A stretch of 64,000 bases of DNA from Kribbella voronezhensis. Lineage in GTDB: Bacteria; Actinomycetota; Actinomycetes; Propionibacteriales; Kribbellaceae. The DNA lies in the NCBI RefSeq assembly GCF_004365175.1, contig NZ_SOCE01000001.1, forward strand, positions 5,363,004 to 5,427,003. Reading direction: 5' to 3'. Both the position numbers and the translations under genes were made by a program. Of this stretch, positions 7,442-16,080 are shown piece by piece. The notes beneath the pieces were generated by a model that worked only from the letters and a program-made list of their open reading frames with translations, did no database searches and was not told where the DNA came from. Every line of letters begins with the position of its first letter. The first letter of the stretch is position 1.

Positions 7442-7864
7442 TCAGGTGAGGGCTTCGGCGGTCAGGAGGTCGGTGAGCCGGGTCAGCTGGAGTTCCCAGC
7501 CCTGCAGGTGACCGGCGGCGTCGTCGGCGCCGGCCAGCGCGGTGTGACTGAGCACGAGGTGGGTGCCGCCGTCGACCTCGGAGAGTTCGACGCGGACCTG
7601 GGAGACGTCGTCGCCGGCGTCGTCCCATTTCCAGGTGAAGGCGAGCAGGCGGGGCGGATCGACCTCGAGGTAGGTGCCCCGGACAACATACGGGCCCATG
7701 GTCACGACGTACTCGCCGCCGATGCGTACGTCGGCCTCGACCTGCAGCTCGTGGCTCGGGTTCGGGCAGTACCAGCGGGTCAGCAGTTCGGGGCGCGACC
7801 ACGCGTCGTACACCCGGCCGATCGTTGCCGGAAGCACCCTTTCGATCCGGACGTCAGTGCTCAT
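7442..7864 (-). CDS. SRPBCC (AHSA1-like) domain protein paired with ArsR regulator
   Basis: A 140-residue START-like protein: it opens STDVRIERVLPATIGRVYDA and has WSRPELLTRWY, the classic N-terminal stretch of AHSA1/SRPBCC proteins, and ends with a helix around GWELQLTRLTDLL. These proteins form a hydrophobic cavity for a small ligand. The gene overlaps the end of the ArsR gene; two ATG codons lie in tandem (7867, 7864), and the GAGGGAG site is best spaced for 7864. ArsR-SRPBCC pairs are widespread in actinobacteria, and the two are probably co-transcribed and translationally coupled. The ligand is unknown. Confidence 0.82.
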   Translation of the reverse strand: MSTDVRIERVLPATIGRVYDAWSRPELLTRWYCPNPSHELQVEADVRIGGEYVVTMGPYVVRGTYLEVDPPRLLAFTWKWDDAGDDVSQVRVELSEVDGGTHLVLSHTALAGADDAAGHLQGWELQLTRLTDLLTAEALT

Positions 7865-8171
7865 CATCGCTCCCTCGCAACAGGTCTTCCAGCCGGTCGA
7901 TGGTCGTGTTCCAGTACGCCGTGAGGTCGCCCAGCCACGTCTGTACTTCGGCGAACGCCTCGGGGCGCAGCGCACAGACCACCGTCCGCCCGACTTTCCG
8001 GCGGCTCACCAGCCCGGCGTCCACCAGCACCCCGACGTGCTTCGTCATGGCAGGCAGGCTCACCTGATGAGGCGCGGCGAGTTCACCCATCGTCGCCTCG
8101 CCCCGGCTCAGCCGAGTCACCACGGCCAGCCGCGTGCCGTCCCCGAGAGCCGCAAACGTCGTCGCCAACAC
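7854..8171 (-). CDS. ArsR-family transcriptional repressor
   Basis: A 105-residue winged-helix protein beginning LATTFAALGDGTRLAVVTRL, with the recognition segment VSLPAMTKHVGVLVDAGLV and the wing SRRKVGRTVVCAL; the C-terminal helix carries NTTIDRLEDLL. There is no CxC metal site, so it belongs to the non-metal ArsR group that accompanies SRPBCC genes. The GTG start at 8171 lies 6 bases after a TGAAGT -10 box and there is no ribosome site, so the mRNA is probably leaderless. A 24-base palindrome inside the promoter is the likely self-repression site. Confidence 0.85.
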   Translation of the reverse strand: MLATTFAALGDGTRLAVVTRLSRGEATMGELAAPHQVSLPAMTKHVGVLVDAGLVSRRKVGRTVVCALRPEAFAEVQTWLGDLTAYWNTTIDRLEDLLRGSDDEH

Positions 8172-8175
8172 CAGG

Positions 8176-8207
8176 ACACTTCACCATCTGGTGAAGTGTT
8201 CTGTCAA
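8176..8207 (-). promoter_or_regulatory. Promoter and ArsR operator
   Basis: On the minus strand TTGACA (8207-8202), 18 bases, TGAAGT (8183-8178), 6 bases, GTG. A palindrome with 11-base arms, ACACTTCACCA (8176-8186) and TGGTGAAGTGT (8189-8199), spans the spacer and -10 box, so a bound dimer would exclude polymerase. This is a textbook autorepression layout. Confidence 0.8.
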
Positions 8208-8277
8208 TCGCCTGTGCCGAAGCCGGCCTACCGACGGGATGCTGGTGCCCCTTGTTGGTCGCGACGGTGGGGTGGTT

Positions 8278-10395
8278 TCAGAGCAGGTCGGTGAGGAGGG
8301 CGGCGGCGGTTTGGGTGGCGGTGGTGGGGACGGGGAGGTAGTCGACGTCGGTGATCAGGAGTTTCGCGAGGGTTTCGGCGAGGGTGGTGGGAGTGCAGGC
8401 CGAGTAGGGCAGGAGGTGGCCGGCGTTGTGGCGGTTCAGCCGGGCCGGGACGTGGAACGTCTGCTCGAAGTGGTGCTGGAGCGGGACATAAATGAAGGGG
8501 ACCCGGGCGGCGGTGAGTTCCATGCAGGTGGTGAGGCCGCCCTGGGTGATCGCGACGTCCGCGGCGGCCAGGTGATGGTGAAGGTTCGGGAGATAGCCGT
8601 GGATGGTTGCCCCCGGCATCGAGGGCAGGGTCGACGGGGCGATGCGGGGTCCGGTGACGACGATGAACTGCAGGTCGGGGATGGTGTGGCGGGCGAGCGG
8701 GATGGCGTCGAGAACCCTTTGCAGCAAGGCGGTTCCGACGCCCGAGCCACCAACCGTCACCAGACAGAGCTTGGCGTCGGGCGGGTAGCCGAGACGGGCT
8801 CGGAGCGCCGGGCGATCGGCGGTCTCCGAAGGATCGAAGCCCGTGATGTAGCCGGTGAAGTCGAAGTTCTGCGACGTCCAGGACCGGATCGACGGCAGGC
8901 CCGGACCGAAGGTGTCCGCGACGATGTCGTCCGGGTCGCCGATGAAGATCGAGCGGTCGCGGAGCCGGCGGAAGCGGGCCCGTTGCTCGAGCATCTCCGC
9001 GTTGTAGTCCGCGGTCAGCGCCGCCTCCGCCGGTCCGCCGTCCGGGAGCGGGAGCCAGCCGACGAAGTCGGTCAGCCACGCATAGGCGTACTTCTTCAGC
9101 TCCGGGTTCTCGTGCAGGAAGTAGTCGACGTCCCAGGCCTCGTCGCCGATCACCAGGTCGTAGTGCCGGTCGTCGACCACGTCGGTGAAGGTGAGGAAGT
9201 TCGCGACCAGGATCTCGTCCATCCGCCGGATCGCCTGGAACGCGTGCAGGTCGTGCTCGTCGGCCTCGAACTCGATGTGGCTGGACTCGTTCAGCAGGTA
9301 CGCCGACGCGGGGTGCACCGTCTCGCCCGCATCCGCCAGGACTCGCGTGACCGGGTGCTGGGCGAGCCAGTCGATCTCGAGTCCGGGATTCCGCACCCGC
9401 AGTTCGCGGGCGATCGCGAGATCCCGGCGGGCATGGCCGAGGCCGATCGGGGAGGACAGGTAGAGCACCCGCTTCGGGCGATTCAAGGCCCGCACCCAGG
9501 TACGCCGTACCGGTTGCGGTGGTGTGACGCCGGAGACGAAGTCCTTGAGCAGGCGGTTCACCAGGACGGGGTCGCGCGCGTTCGGGGCGTGTCCGCCGCC
9601 TTCGACGGTGACCAGCGAACCATTCGTCTGATCGGCCAGCGCGATTCCTTCGGCCAAGGGGCGGATCTTGTCGTCCGAGCCGTGCACCACCAGGACCGGA
9701 CAGGACAAGGACGGTACGCCGGGGACGCGGTCCTGGCGGGCGGCCTCGGTGTCGACCAGCCGCTCGGGGCTGATCTCGTGCCCCCAGCCGACGGCGTCCT
9801 CGAGCTGCTTGCTGGAGTGAGGTTCCGGGAACATCTGCGCGAAGAAGAAGCGCAGGAAGTCGTCGTACCCGCCCTCTGTCCAGTAGTGCTTGTTGTACTT
9901 CGCCCACCCGTCGGTCGTGTCGTGCCGTTCGTTCCACGACCAGCGGATGCGTTCCTCCTGCGCCGGCACCAGCCCGGCGGCCGACCCGATGCACACGACC
10001 CCGAGCACCTGATCGGGCAGCTCGTGGGCGACCTGCAACGCCCAGGGCACGCCGCGGGACAACGACACCAGAACGCAGGTGCCGGTTCCCGTGGCGGCCA
10101 GTACGGCGAGGGTGTCCGCGACGAACTCGCTGTCCGCGTACGCCGATGCGCCTGCAGGTGCGCTCGACCGGCCAGAGCCGCGGCCGTCGAACGTGACCAC
10201 CCGGAAATGCTTGGCCAGGTAGGGCACCTGCGCCTTCCAGATCCGCGACGGCACGATCGACCAGGTCGGCAGGAACATCACCGTCGGTCCAACGGCCGTG
10301 GAGTTGTACACCCGGTAGGCGATCGTCACCCCGTCGCGCTCGACCGACCCCACCTGGTCGGCCGGGCGCGCTGGGCGTTGCGGTTTCGAAGTCAT
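8278..10395 (-). CDS. Fusion: alpha/beta hydrolase + MurG-like glycosyltransferase
   Basis: This 705-residue protein joins two enzymes. Residues 15-290 form an alpha/beta hydrolase: strand and turn FDGRGSGRSS (69-78), nucleophile elbow SLSRG with Ser113 (the first Gly of GXSXG is Ser), Asp241/Asp242 and His269 as the likely triad. Residues 308-705 form a GT-B glycosyltransferase: YLSSPIGLGHARRDLAIARE at the acceptor-domain start, VTVGGSGVG (547-555), and a nucleotide-sugar site at TQGGLTTCMELTAARVP (617-633). It would be cytoplasmic. A GAGGGGG site precedes the ATG. The gene follows the methyltransferase by 26 bases in the same direction, so they are probably one operon that modifies or detoxifies a small molecule; the substrate is unknown. 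Confidence 0.8.
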   Translation of the reverse strand: MTSKPQRPARPADQVGSVERDGVTIAYRVYNSTAVGPTVMFLPTWSIVPSRIWKAQVPYLAKHFRVVTFDGRGSGRSSAPAGASAYADSEFVADTLAVLAATGTGTCVLVSLSRGVPWALQVAHELPDQVLGVVCIGSAAGLVPAQEERIRWSWNERHDTTDGWAKYNKHYWTEGGYDDFLRFFFAQMFPEPHSSKQLEDAVGWGHEISPERLVDTEAARQDRVPGVPSLSCPVLVVHGSDDKIRPLAEGIALADQTNGSLVTVEGGGHAPNARDPVLVNRLLKDFVSGVTPPQPVRRTWVRALNRPKRVLYLSSPIGLGHARRDLAIARELRVRNPGLEIDWLAQHPVTRVLADAGETVHPASAYLLNESSHIEFEADEHDLHAFQAIRRMDEILVANFLTFTDVVDDRHYDLVIGDEAWDVDYFLHENPELKKYAYAWLTDFVGWLPLPDGGPAEAALTADYNAEMLEQRARFRRLRDRSIFIGDPDDIVADTFGPGLPSIRSWTSQNFDFTGYITGFDPSETADRPALRARLGYPPDAKLCLVTVGGSGVGTALLQRVLDAIPLARHTIPDLQFIVVTGPRIAPSTLPSMPGATIHGYLPNLHHHLAAADVAITQGGLTTCMELTAARVPFIYVPLQHHFEQTFHVPARLNRHNAGHLLPYSACTPTTLAETLAKLLITDVDYLPVPTTATQTAAALLTDLL

Positions 10396-10421
10396 CTGCG
10401 AGCCCCCTCGCGAGCACTGTC

Positions 10422-11483
10422 TCAGGGGCGGACTTCGTACACCAGGTTGAACGGCGTCTCCGCGGCGACCCGGAACCGGGTGAAACCGGCGGCCGTGATG
10501 ACGTCGCGGATCCTGGCCGGCCCGGCCTGAGTACCGAGTGCCAGGCCGACGTCCTGCGACAGCGAAGCCGGCGTACAGAGCAGTGTGGAGAAGCCGTAGT
10601 ACGCGCGTCCGACCGGGTTCAGGTTGTCCTCGACGCGGTCGCCGGCCATCGGTTCGACGACCATCCAGGTGCCGTCCTCGGTGAGCGACTCACGGACCCG
10701 GCGAGCGGCGCCGACCGGGTCACCCATGTCGTGCAGGGCGTCGAACGTCGTCACCAGGTCGTACCCCGCTCCGCTGAACGCCGTCGCGGGCGCCACCTCG
10801 AACGTGATGTCGGCACCGGCTTCGGCGGCGCGCTGCCGGGCGACCTCGATCGATCCCGAGTGGTAGTCGGCCCCGACGAACGTCGACCGGGGAAACGCCT
10901 TCGCCATCAGGATCGTCGAGGCACCGTGGCCGCAGCCGATGTCTGCCACCTTGGCGCCGCGCTCCAGTTTGCCGACCACGTCGGTGAGGGCCGGTAGCCA
11001 GCCGGTCAGCAGGTTCGCGTTGTAACCGGGCCGGAAGAAGCGCTCGCAGCCGTTGTGGACATCGGTGTCGTGCTCGTGCCAGCCGATGCCGGCACCGCTG
11101 CGGGCGGCCTCGATCGTCTGCGTGGTGTTGTGGACGGTGCCGAGCGCGATCTGGAAGAAGCCGGGCAGGAACGCCGGGCTGCTCTCGTCGGTGAGTGCGA
11201 TCGCATGTTCGGCCGGCAGGACGTACCGGCCGTCGTCGTACTCGACGAAGCCGCCCGCGGCCTGCGCGTTCAGCCACTCGCGGGTGTAGTGCTCGCTGGT
11301 CCGGGTGCGCTCGGCGAGCTCCGCCGGCGTCAGTGGGCCGGCGCCGGCGAGTGCGCGGTAGTAACCGAGCTTGTCGCCCATCACCACCAGGCCCGCGTTC
11401 AGCGTCGCCCCCACCTCGTCCACCGCGCGGAACACGAACGCCATCAGCTTGTCGCCGTCGATCTGCTGTTCGACCGTGGTCAT
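10422..11483 (-). CDS. Winged-helix SAM methyltransferase (Rv2258c-like)
   Basis: The 353-residue protein has an N-terminal winged-helix dimerisation domain (about 10-95, with LTPAELAERTRTSEHYTREW), then a Rossmann SAM domain with motif I VADIGCGHGAST (179-190) and an acidic loop FVGADYH. The architecture matches mycobacterial Rv2258c and small-molecule O-/C-methyltransferases. A GGGAGGGG site lies before the ATG. It is the first gene of a two-gene operon with the hydrolase-glycosyltransferase fusion and is transcribed divergently from the LAL regulator at 11610, which may control the pair. The methyl acceptor is unknown. Confidence 0.82.
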   Translation of the reverse strand: MTTVEQQIDGDKLMAFVFRAVDEVGATLNAGLVVMGDKLGYYRALAGAGPLTPAELAERTRTSEHYTREWLNAQAAGGFVEYDDGRYVLPAEHAIALTDESSPAFLPGFFQIALGTVHNTTQTIEAARSGAGIGWHEHDTDVHNGCERFFRPGYNANLLTGWLPALTDVVGKLERGAKVADIGCGHGASTILMAKAFPRSTFVGADYHSGSIEVARQRAAEAGADITFEVAPATAFSGAGYDLVTTFDALHDMGDPVGAARRVRESLTEDGTWMVVEPMAGDRVEDNLNPVGRAYYGFSTLLCTPASLSQDVGLALGTQAGPARIRDVITAAGFTRFRVAAETPFNLVYEVRP

Positions 11484-11609
11484 TGTCGATTCCCCTCCCT
11501 GGGTCTCTGTGCGCTCGACCGTAGAAGCGCCCGGCCCCCGGTCGCATCAGGTGCCCCACCTAGTCGTCCCGGCCTGGTGCGACGCCCGTGGGGCGGGCAG
11601 ACTGCGGGG

Positions 11610-14312
11610 ATGCTGATCGGGCGGGAGACCGAACGGCGGGTGATCGAGCGGTTGGTCGCGGGGGCGCGGGTCGGCACCAGTGGAGTGCTGCTGATCACCG
11701 GGGAGCCGGGGATCGGGAAGTCGGCGTTGATGGCCGAGGCGGTGACGCTCGCCGACGGGCTGCGCGTGCTCCGGGCCCGGGGAACCGAGGCCGAACGCGA
11801 GATCCCGTTCGGCGGCCTGCTGCAGTTGCTCCGCCCGGCGCTCGGCGAACTCGAGCAGATCCCCGCACCGCAACGGGAAGCGCTGGCCGCCGCCCTCGCA
11901 CTCAGTCCCGGCGCCGCGGCCGACCGGTTCGCGGTCGGCGCCGCCACCTTGAGCCTGATCTGCCGGTACGCCGAAGCCGCGCCGGTCGCGATCCTCGTCG
12001 ACGACGCGCACCTGCTCGACCGGCCGTCCGCCGAGGCGCTCCTGTTCGCCGCCCGCCGGTTGCTCGCGGACCCGATCGTCCTGCTCGTCGCCGCGCGAGC
12101 CGGCGAACCTCATCCGCTGGCCGACGCGGACCTGCCCAGGTTGGAACTCACCGGCATCGATCTCCCAGCCGCTCAGCGGATCGTTGCGGGACTGCCGGTC
12201 GATCTCGTGGCCCAGTTGCATCGTCGCGTCGCCGGCAACCCCCTGGCGTTGCTGGAACTGGCGAACGATCCGGAACAGTTGCATCGGCTGCCACCCGGCC
12301 GGCCGATTCCGGTCCCGGCCTTGCTGGCGGACGCCTTTGCTGCAAGGGCATCCCGGCTCGGTCCCGCTGCCCGTACGGCGTTGCTCGTGGCCTCCGTGGA
12401 GGACGGCGACCTGGGCGTGATCGCGAGGGCCTGTGGCGAGCTCGGTGTCGACGTGGCCGCATTGGGGGAGGCGGAGCAGGCAGCTCTCGTGGTGATCGGA
12501 GACGGCCGGGTGGAGTTCCGGCATCCCCTGGTCAGGTCGGCGATCTATGCGAGCGCGGAGCCGGCGCAACGGCGTACGGTGCATCAGGCGGTGGCCGCGA
12601 TCTTGGGGCCGGCCGAAGCCGATCGGCGCGCCTGGCATCTCTCGGAGACCGTGCTCGGCGAGAGCGACGAGGTCGCCGCGGCACTCCACCTCGCGGGCGA
12701 TCATGCAACCGAGCGCGGTGCCCACGCGGTCGCCGCGACCGCCTTCGAACGCGCGGCCAGACTGACCGAACATTCCCAGGAGCGCGCGGCCAGACTGGTC
12801 GCTGCCGGTCAGGCGGCCTGGTTCGCGGGGATGCCGGACCGCGGTGACAGCCTGCTCGGTGAGGCACTGGCCTTCGAGCCGCCGCCAGCGGTCACGACCT
12901 GGGCGCACGAGTTGCGCGCCGACATCGCGGTGAAGTGCGGATCGCCTGCCCGGGCGCGCGACATCCTGCTGGCGGCGGCGAGCGAGACGAACGATCCGGA
13001 CACCGCCGTGGGCCTGCTCAGCGATGCGGTCAACGCCTGCTTCCGGCTGGGCGACGCGGCCGGCGCGTTGCGGGCCGCCGAAGAACTCGATCGGTTGCTG
13101 GAGGCAACCGATCGGCCCGGAGTGCGGATCCTTGGTCTGCTGGCCAGCGGCAGCGCCAAGATCCTGGCCGGCCGGCCCGGGACCGAGCAGATCCGGGAAG
13201 CCATCCGGCTGGAACCGTCCGCCGAGCTGGATCGTGACCGGCGCCGGCAGATCTGGATGACGCTCGCGCCGCTGTTTCTTCGCGAAGCGGGCACGGGCCG
13301 GGCGCTGCTCGAGGAGGCGATGCGCGAGCGGCGGGACCAGGTCGCGGTCGGGACGCTGCCCGCCCTGCTGATGCACCTCGCCCGCGACGAGGCGACGACC
13401 GACCGCTGGGCGGACGCGGCCGCGGCGTACGACGAGGGGATCCGGCTGTCCCGCGAGACCGGGCAGACCACCGAGTTGGCGATCTGCCTGGCCGGGCAGG
13501 CGTGGCTGGCCGCGCACCGGGGCCAGGCCGAGGACTGCCGCGCACTGGCGACCGAGGCGATCGGGATCTGCACCGAACGGCAGATCCACATCGGCCGGGC
13601 CTGGGCGTTGTTCGCGCTGGGGGACCTCGAGCTCGGCCAGGGGAATCCGGCCGGCGCGCTCCCGTCGTACGAGCGACTGGCGGAAGTCCTAGATTCGCTG
13701 GGGTTGCTGGATCCCGACCTGTCGCCCGCGCCGGAGCTCGTCGAGGTCTATCTGCGGCTCGGCCGGACGGAGGATGCGGTCGCCACCGCGCGCGAGTTCG
13801 CCGTACGGGCTGAGGGCAAGGGGCAGCCGTGGGCGCTGGGCCGGTCGGCGCGGGCTCGTGGTCTGATCGAGGAGGACGAGCGGTTCTTCGAAGAGGCGCT
13901 CGGCTGGCATCAGCGGACGCTCGACGTGTTCGAGACGGCGCGGACCAGACTCGCGTACGGCGGTTGGCTCCGGCGGGCCCGGCGGCGAGTGGATGCACGG
14001 ACCCAACTCCGGCTGGCGGTCAGCGACTTCGACCGACTGGGCGCGCCGGGCTGGGCCGATCTGGCCGCGGCCGAACTGAAGGCGACCGGCGAGACCGCCC
14101 GGCGCCGCGAGCCGTCGACCGCGGATCAGCTCACCCCGCAGGAACGCCAGATCGCGATGCTGCTGGTGGACGGCGAGAGCATCCGGTCCGCGGCGGCGCG
14201 GCTGTTCCTCAGCCCGAAGACGGTCGAGTACCACCTGCGCAAGGTCTACGCGAAACTCGGCATCCACTCGCGCACGGAATTGGCCAGGCAGCTCGGCCCC
14301 GAGAATCCGTAG
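11610..14312 (+). CDS. LuxR-family regulator of the LAL (large ATP-binding) type
   Basis: A 900-residue STAND regulator. The AAA ATPase part has Walker A GEPGIGKS (31-38) and Walker B VAILVDDAHLLD (126-137); a long helical repeat region (about 380-830, TPR-like) follows; the last 65 residues hold a LuxR HTH beginning LTPQERQIAMLLVDGES and containing SPKTVEYHLRKVYAKLG. LAL proteins sense a ligand or partner through the repeats and switch on nearby genes. Start 11610 is chosen because MLIGRE begins just before the ATPase domain, as in the family. The divergent methyltransferase-fusion operon is the obvious candidate target. Confidence 0.9.
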   Translation: MLIGRETERRVIERLVAGARVGTSGVLLITGEPGIGKSALMAEAVTLADGLRVLRARGTEAEREIPFGGLLQLLRPALGELEQIPAPQREALAAALALSPGAAADRFAVGAATLSLICRYAEAAPVAILVDDAHLLDRPSAEALLFAARRLLADPIVLLVAARAGEPHPLADADLPRLELTGIDLPAAQRIVAGLPVDLVAQLHRRVAGNPLALLELANDPEQLHRLPPGRPIPVPALLADAFAARASRLGPAARTALLVASVEDGDLGVIARACGELGVDVAALGEAEQAALVVIGDGRVEFRHPLVRSAIYASAEPAQRRTVHQAVAAILGPAEADRRAWHLSETVLGESDEVAAALHLAGDHATERGAHAVAATAFERAARLTEHSQERAARLVAAGQAAWFAGMPDRGDSLLGEALAFEPPPAVTTWAHELRADIAVKCGSPARARDILLAAASETNDPDTAVGLLSDAVNACFRLGDAAGALRAAEELDRLLEATDRPGVRILGLLASGSAKILAGRPGTEQIREAIRLEPSAELDRDRRRQIWMTLAPLFLREAGTGRALLEEAMRERRDQVAVGTLPALLMHLARDEATTDRWADAAAAYDEGIRLSRETGQTTELAICLAGQAWLAAHRGQAEDCRALATEAIGICTERQIHIGRAWALFALGDLELGQGNPAGALPSYERLAEVLDSLGLLDPDLSPAPELVEVYLRLGRTEDAVATAREFAVRAEGKGQPWALGRSARARGLIEEDERFFEEALGWHQRTLDVFETARTRLAYGGWLRRARRRVDARTQLRLAVSDFDRLGAPGWADLAAAELKATGETARRREPSTADQLTPQERQIAMLLVDGESIRSAAARLFLSPKTVEYHLRKVYAKLGIHSRTELARQLGPENP

Positions 14313-14315
14313 GCT
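14310..14315 (+). promoter_or_regulatory. -10 box of the phosphotransferase gene
   Basis: TAGGCT overlaps the stop codon of the LAL gene and is followed by 7 bases and ATG 14323, so an internal leaderless start is likely. Confidence 0.45.
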
Positions 14316-14322
14316 GGCCGGC

Positions 14323-15324
14323 ATGACTTCGCCGACCAGCGAAACCAGTGAGACGACCTCCCTCTGGAGCTCCGCCGAATGGCTCTCCGACGCCGCGAAC
14401 TGGCTCGACGAACAGCTGACAGCCGCGGGGATCAAGCGGGTCGGTGAAGTGACCCAGCCGCGGCTGAAGCCGTGGGGGACCGTACTGCGGGCCGATACCG
14501 AGCGCGGAGCCGTCTGGCTGAAGGCGCCGGCTCCCGAGACGGTCTTCGAAGTACCGCTGTATCGGTTGCTGGCCTCCGTGGTGCCGCAGTGGGTGCTCGA
14601 CCCGATCGGTGTGGACGTCGATCGCGGCTGGGTGCTGCTGCCCGATGGCGGTCCGACCTTGCGGGAGCGACTCGGTGAGCCGGCCGGGTGGTCCGAGGCG
14701 TTGGTGAGCGTGCTTCCGCAGTACGGGCAGTTGCAGCTCGACCTCATGCCGCATGCCGGGGATCTGCTCGCGGCCGGGGTCACCGATATGCGTGCGGCGG
14801 TGATGCCGGCGCGGCTGGACGAAGCGCTGGAGCTGACCGGCCGGTACGCCGCCGGGTCGGGAAGCGAGATCGCCAAGGAGCACCATGCGTGGGTATCCGG
14901 GCAGCGGGCCGAGTTCGCCGCGCGCTGCGCCGACCTGCCTGACCGGGCCAGCCTGGATCACAACGATCTGCACACGAACAACGTGCTCGGCGACCCGGCC
15001 GGCACGGTCAAGTTCTACGACTGGGGCGACAGCGTGCTCGCGCACCCGTTCTCCAGCATGCTGGTCGCGCTCGGCTCGCTGGCGCGCTGGCTCGAGGTCG
15101 ACCCCGACGACGACCTCGTACGCCGTCCGCGCGACGCCTATCTCGAGGTGTTCGGCAACCCGGCCGACCTGCTCGCCGAACTCGACCTCGCCTGCTGGAT
15201 CGGCAAGGTCGCCCGTGCACTGGTGTGGGATCGGGCACTGCGTCGCGAGCCAGGGGAGTTCGCCGGGGCCCCACTGGAAACTCTGGCCTCCCTGCGGATG
15301 AATTCCTGGCTCGGTGCCGCCTGA
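14323..15324 (+). CDS. Aminoglycoside-phosphotransferase-fold kinase-like protein
   Basis: A 333-residue protein with the catalytic loop LDHNDLHTNNVL (211-222, Brenner motif with Asp and Asn) and the metal-binding DWGDS (233-237) of the APH/choline-kinase fold. The N-lobe strands around LRADTERGAVWLKAPA (55-70) hold a Lys that could bind ATP. The family includes antibiotic kinases, sugar kinases and homoserine kinases; the substrate is not evident. It starts 10 bases after the LAL gene, apparently from its own -10 box. Confidence 0.8.
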   Translation: MTSPTSETSETTSLWSSAEWLSDAANWLDEQLTAAGIKRVGEVTQPRLKPWGTVLRADTERGAVWLKAPAPETVFEVPLYRLLASVVPQWVLDPIGVDVDRGWVLLPDGGPTLRERLGEPAGWSEALVSVLPQYGQLQLDLMPHAGDLLAAGVTDMRAAVMPARLDEALELTGRYAAGSGSEIAKEHHAWVSGQRAEFAARCADLPDRASLDHNDLHTNNVLGDPAGTVKFYDWGDSVLAHPFSSMLVALGSLARWLEVDPDDDLVRRPRDAYLEVFGNPADLLAELDLACWIGKVARALVWDRALRREPGEFAGAPLETLASLRMNSWLGAA

Positions 15325-15375
15325 GCGCCACTCGCCGATTGGGTTCGTGTTGACACCGGATGAGAGGCTCGGTGC

Positions 15376-16005
15376 GTGACACAGTTGATGGAGGTCGTTC
15401 GACACCTGTTGAGTGTGGCGATGGCCTCGCACTGGCTGCTGCTCATTCTCTTCGTGGCCGCCGCGGTCGACGCGGTGTTCCCGATCGTGCCCAGTGAGGG
15501 CATGGTCGTCACCGCCGGGATGGCGGCCGCCGCGGGCCACCAGAACCTGCTGCTGGTGATCGTGGTCGCGATGGTCGGCTCGGTGATCGGCGAATCGGTC
15601 TGCTACCTGCTCGGTCGTGGTTCCGGTCCGGCGCTGCGGCGCTGGATGCGGCGGCAGGACGCGCGGCAGGCGATGTACGAGAAGGTCTCGCACGCGCTGC
15701 ACACGCGCGGTGGGCTGGTGCTGATGACGGTCCGGTACATCCCGGGTGCGCGGATGGTGGCGACGCTGACCGCCGGCGCCACGGCGTACTCGTTCCGCAA
15801 GTTCATCGTCTTCACCATCGCGGGCGTGACGATTGCCTACACGTACGTCGCGTTGCTCGGCTACATCGGCGGTGACGCGTTCGCGCACGACTCGCTGAAG
15901 GCGCTCGCGTTCAGCCTCGGCCTGGCGTTCCTGATCGGTCTGGTGCTGGAGACCTCGCGCCGCATCGCCGGTCGCCGCAAAGCCGCCAAGGTCACAGCCG
16001 GGTAA
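15376..16005 (+). CDS. DedA-family (VTT domain) membrane protein
   Basis: A 209-residue polytopic membrane protein. It has the DedA/SNARE-associated features: an amphipathic re-entrant stretch VFPIVPSEGMVV with acidic Glu, the GxxxxY/G segment SVIGESVCYLLGRGSG, and RYIPGARMVATLTAGATAYS with the conserved Arg and Pro-Gly. DedA proteins are proposed lipid scramblases or proton-coupled flippases in the cytoplasmic membrane. The GTG start at 15376 lies 20 bases after a TTGACA hexamer (15350-15355), but no well-spaced -10 box is seen. Substrate unknown. Confidence 0.85.
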   Translation: MTQLMEVVRHLLSVAMASHWLLLILFVAAAVDAVFPIVPSEGMVVTAGMAAAAGHQNLLLVIVVAMVGSVIGESVCYLLGRGSGPALRRWMRRQDARQAMYEKVSHALHTRGGLVLMTVRYIPGARMVATLTAGATAYSFRKFIVFTIAGVTIAYTYVALLGYIGGDAFAHDSLKALAFSLGLAFLIGLVLETSRRIAGRRKAAKVTAG

Positions 16006-16080
16006 CGATCGAACGTTCGCTTTTCGCGCAGCGGTGTGTCCCGGGCCAACCAGGTCGCCGGAGCGTGCGTCAGTAGAGGC

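Noticed and set aside
8134..10530. A 798-codon plus-strand frame opposite the fusion gene
   Set aside because: The composition is that of a reading shadow (Gly/Arg/Val-rich, no domain), while the minus strand encodes two intact enzyme domains.
16009..16024. LexA/SOS box before the lipoprotein gene
   Set aside because: The sequence TCGAACGTTCG lacks the four-base centre of the actinobacterial site TCGAAC-N4-GTTCGA.
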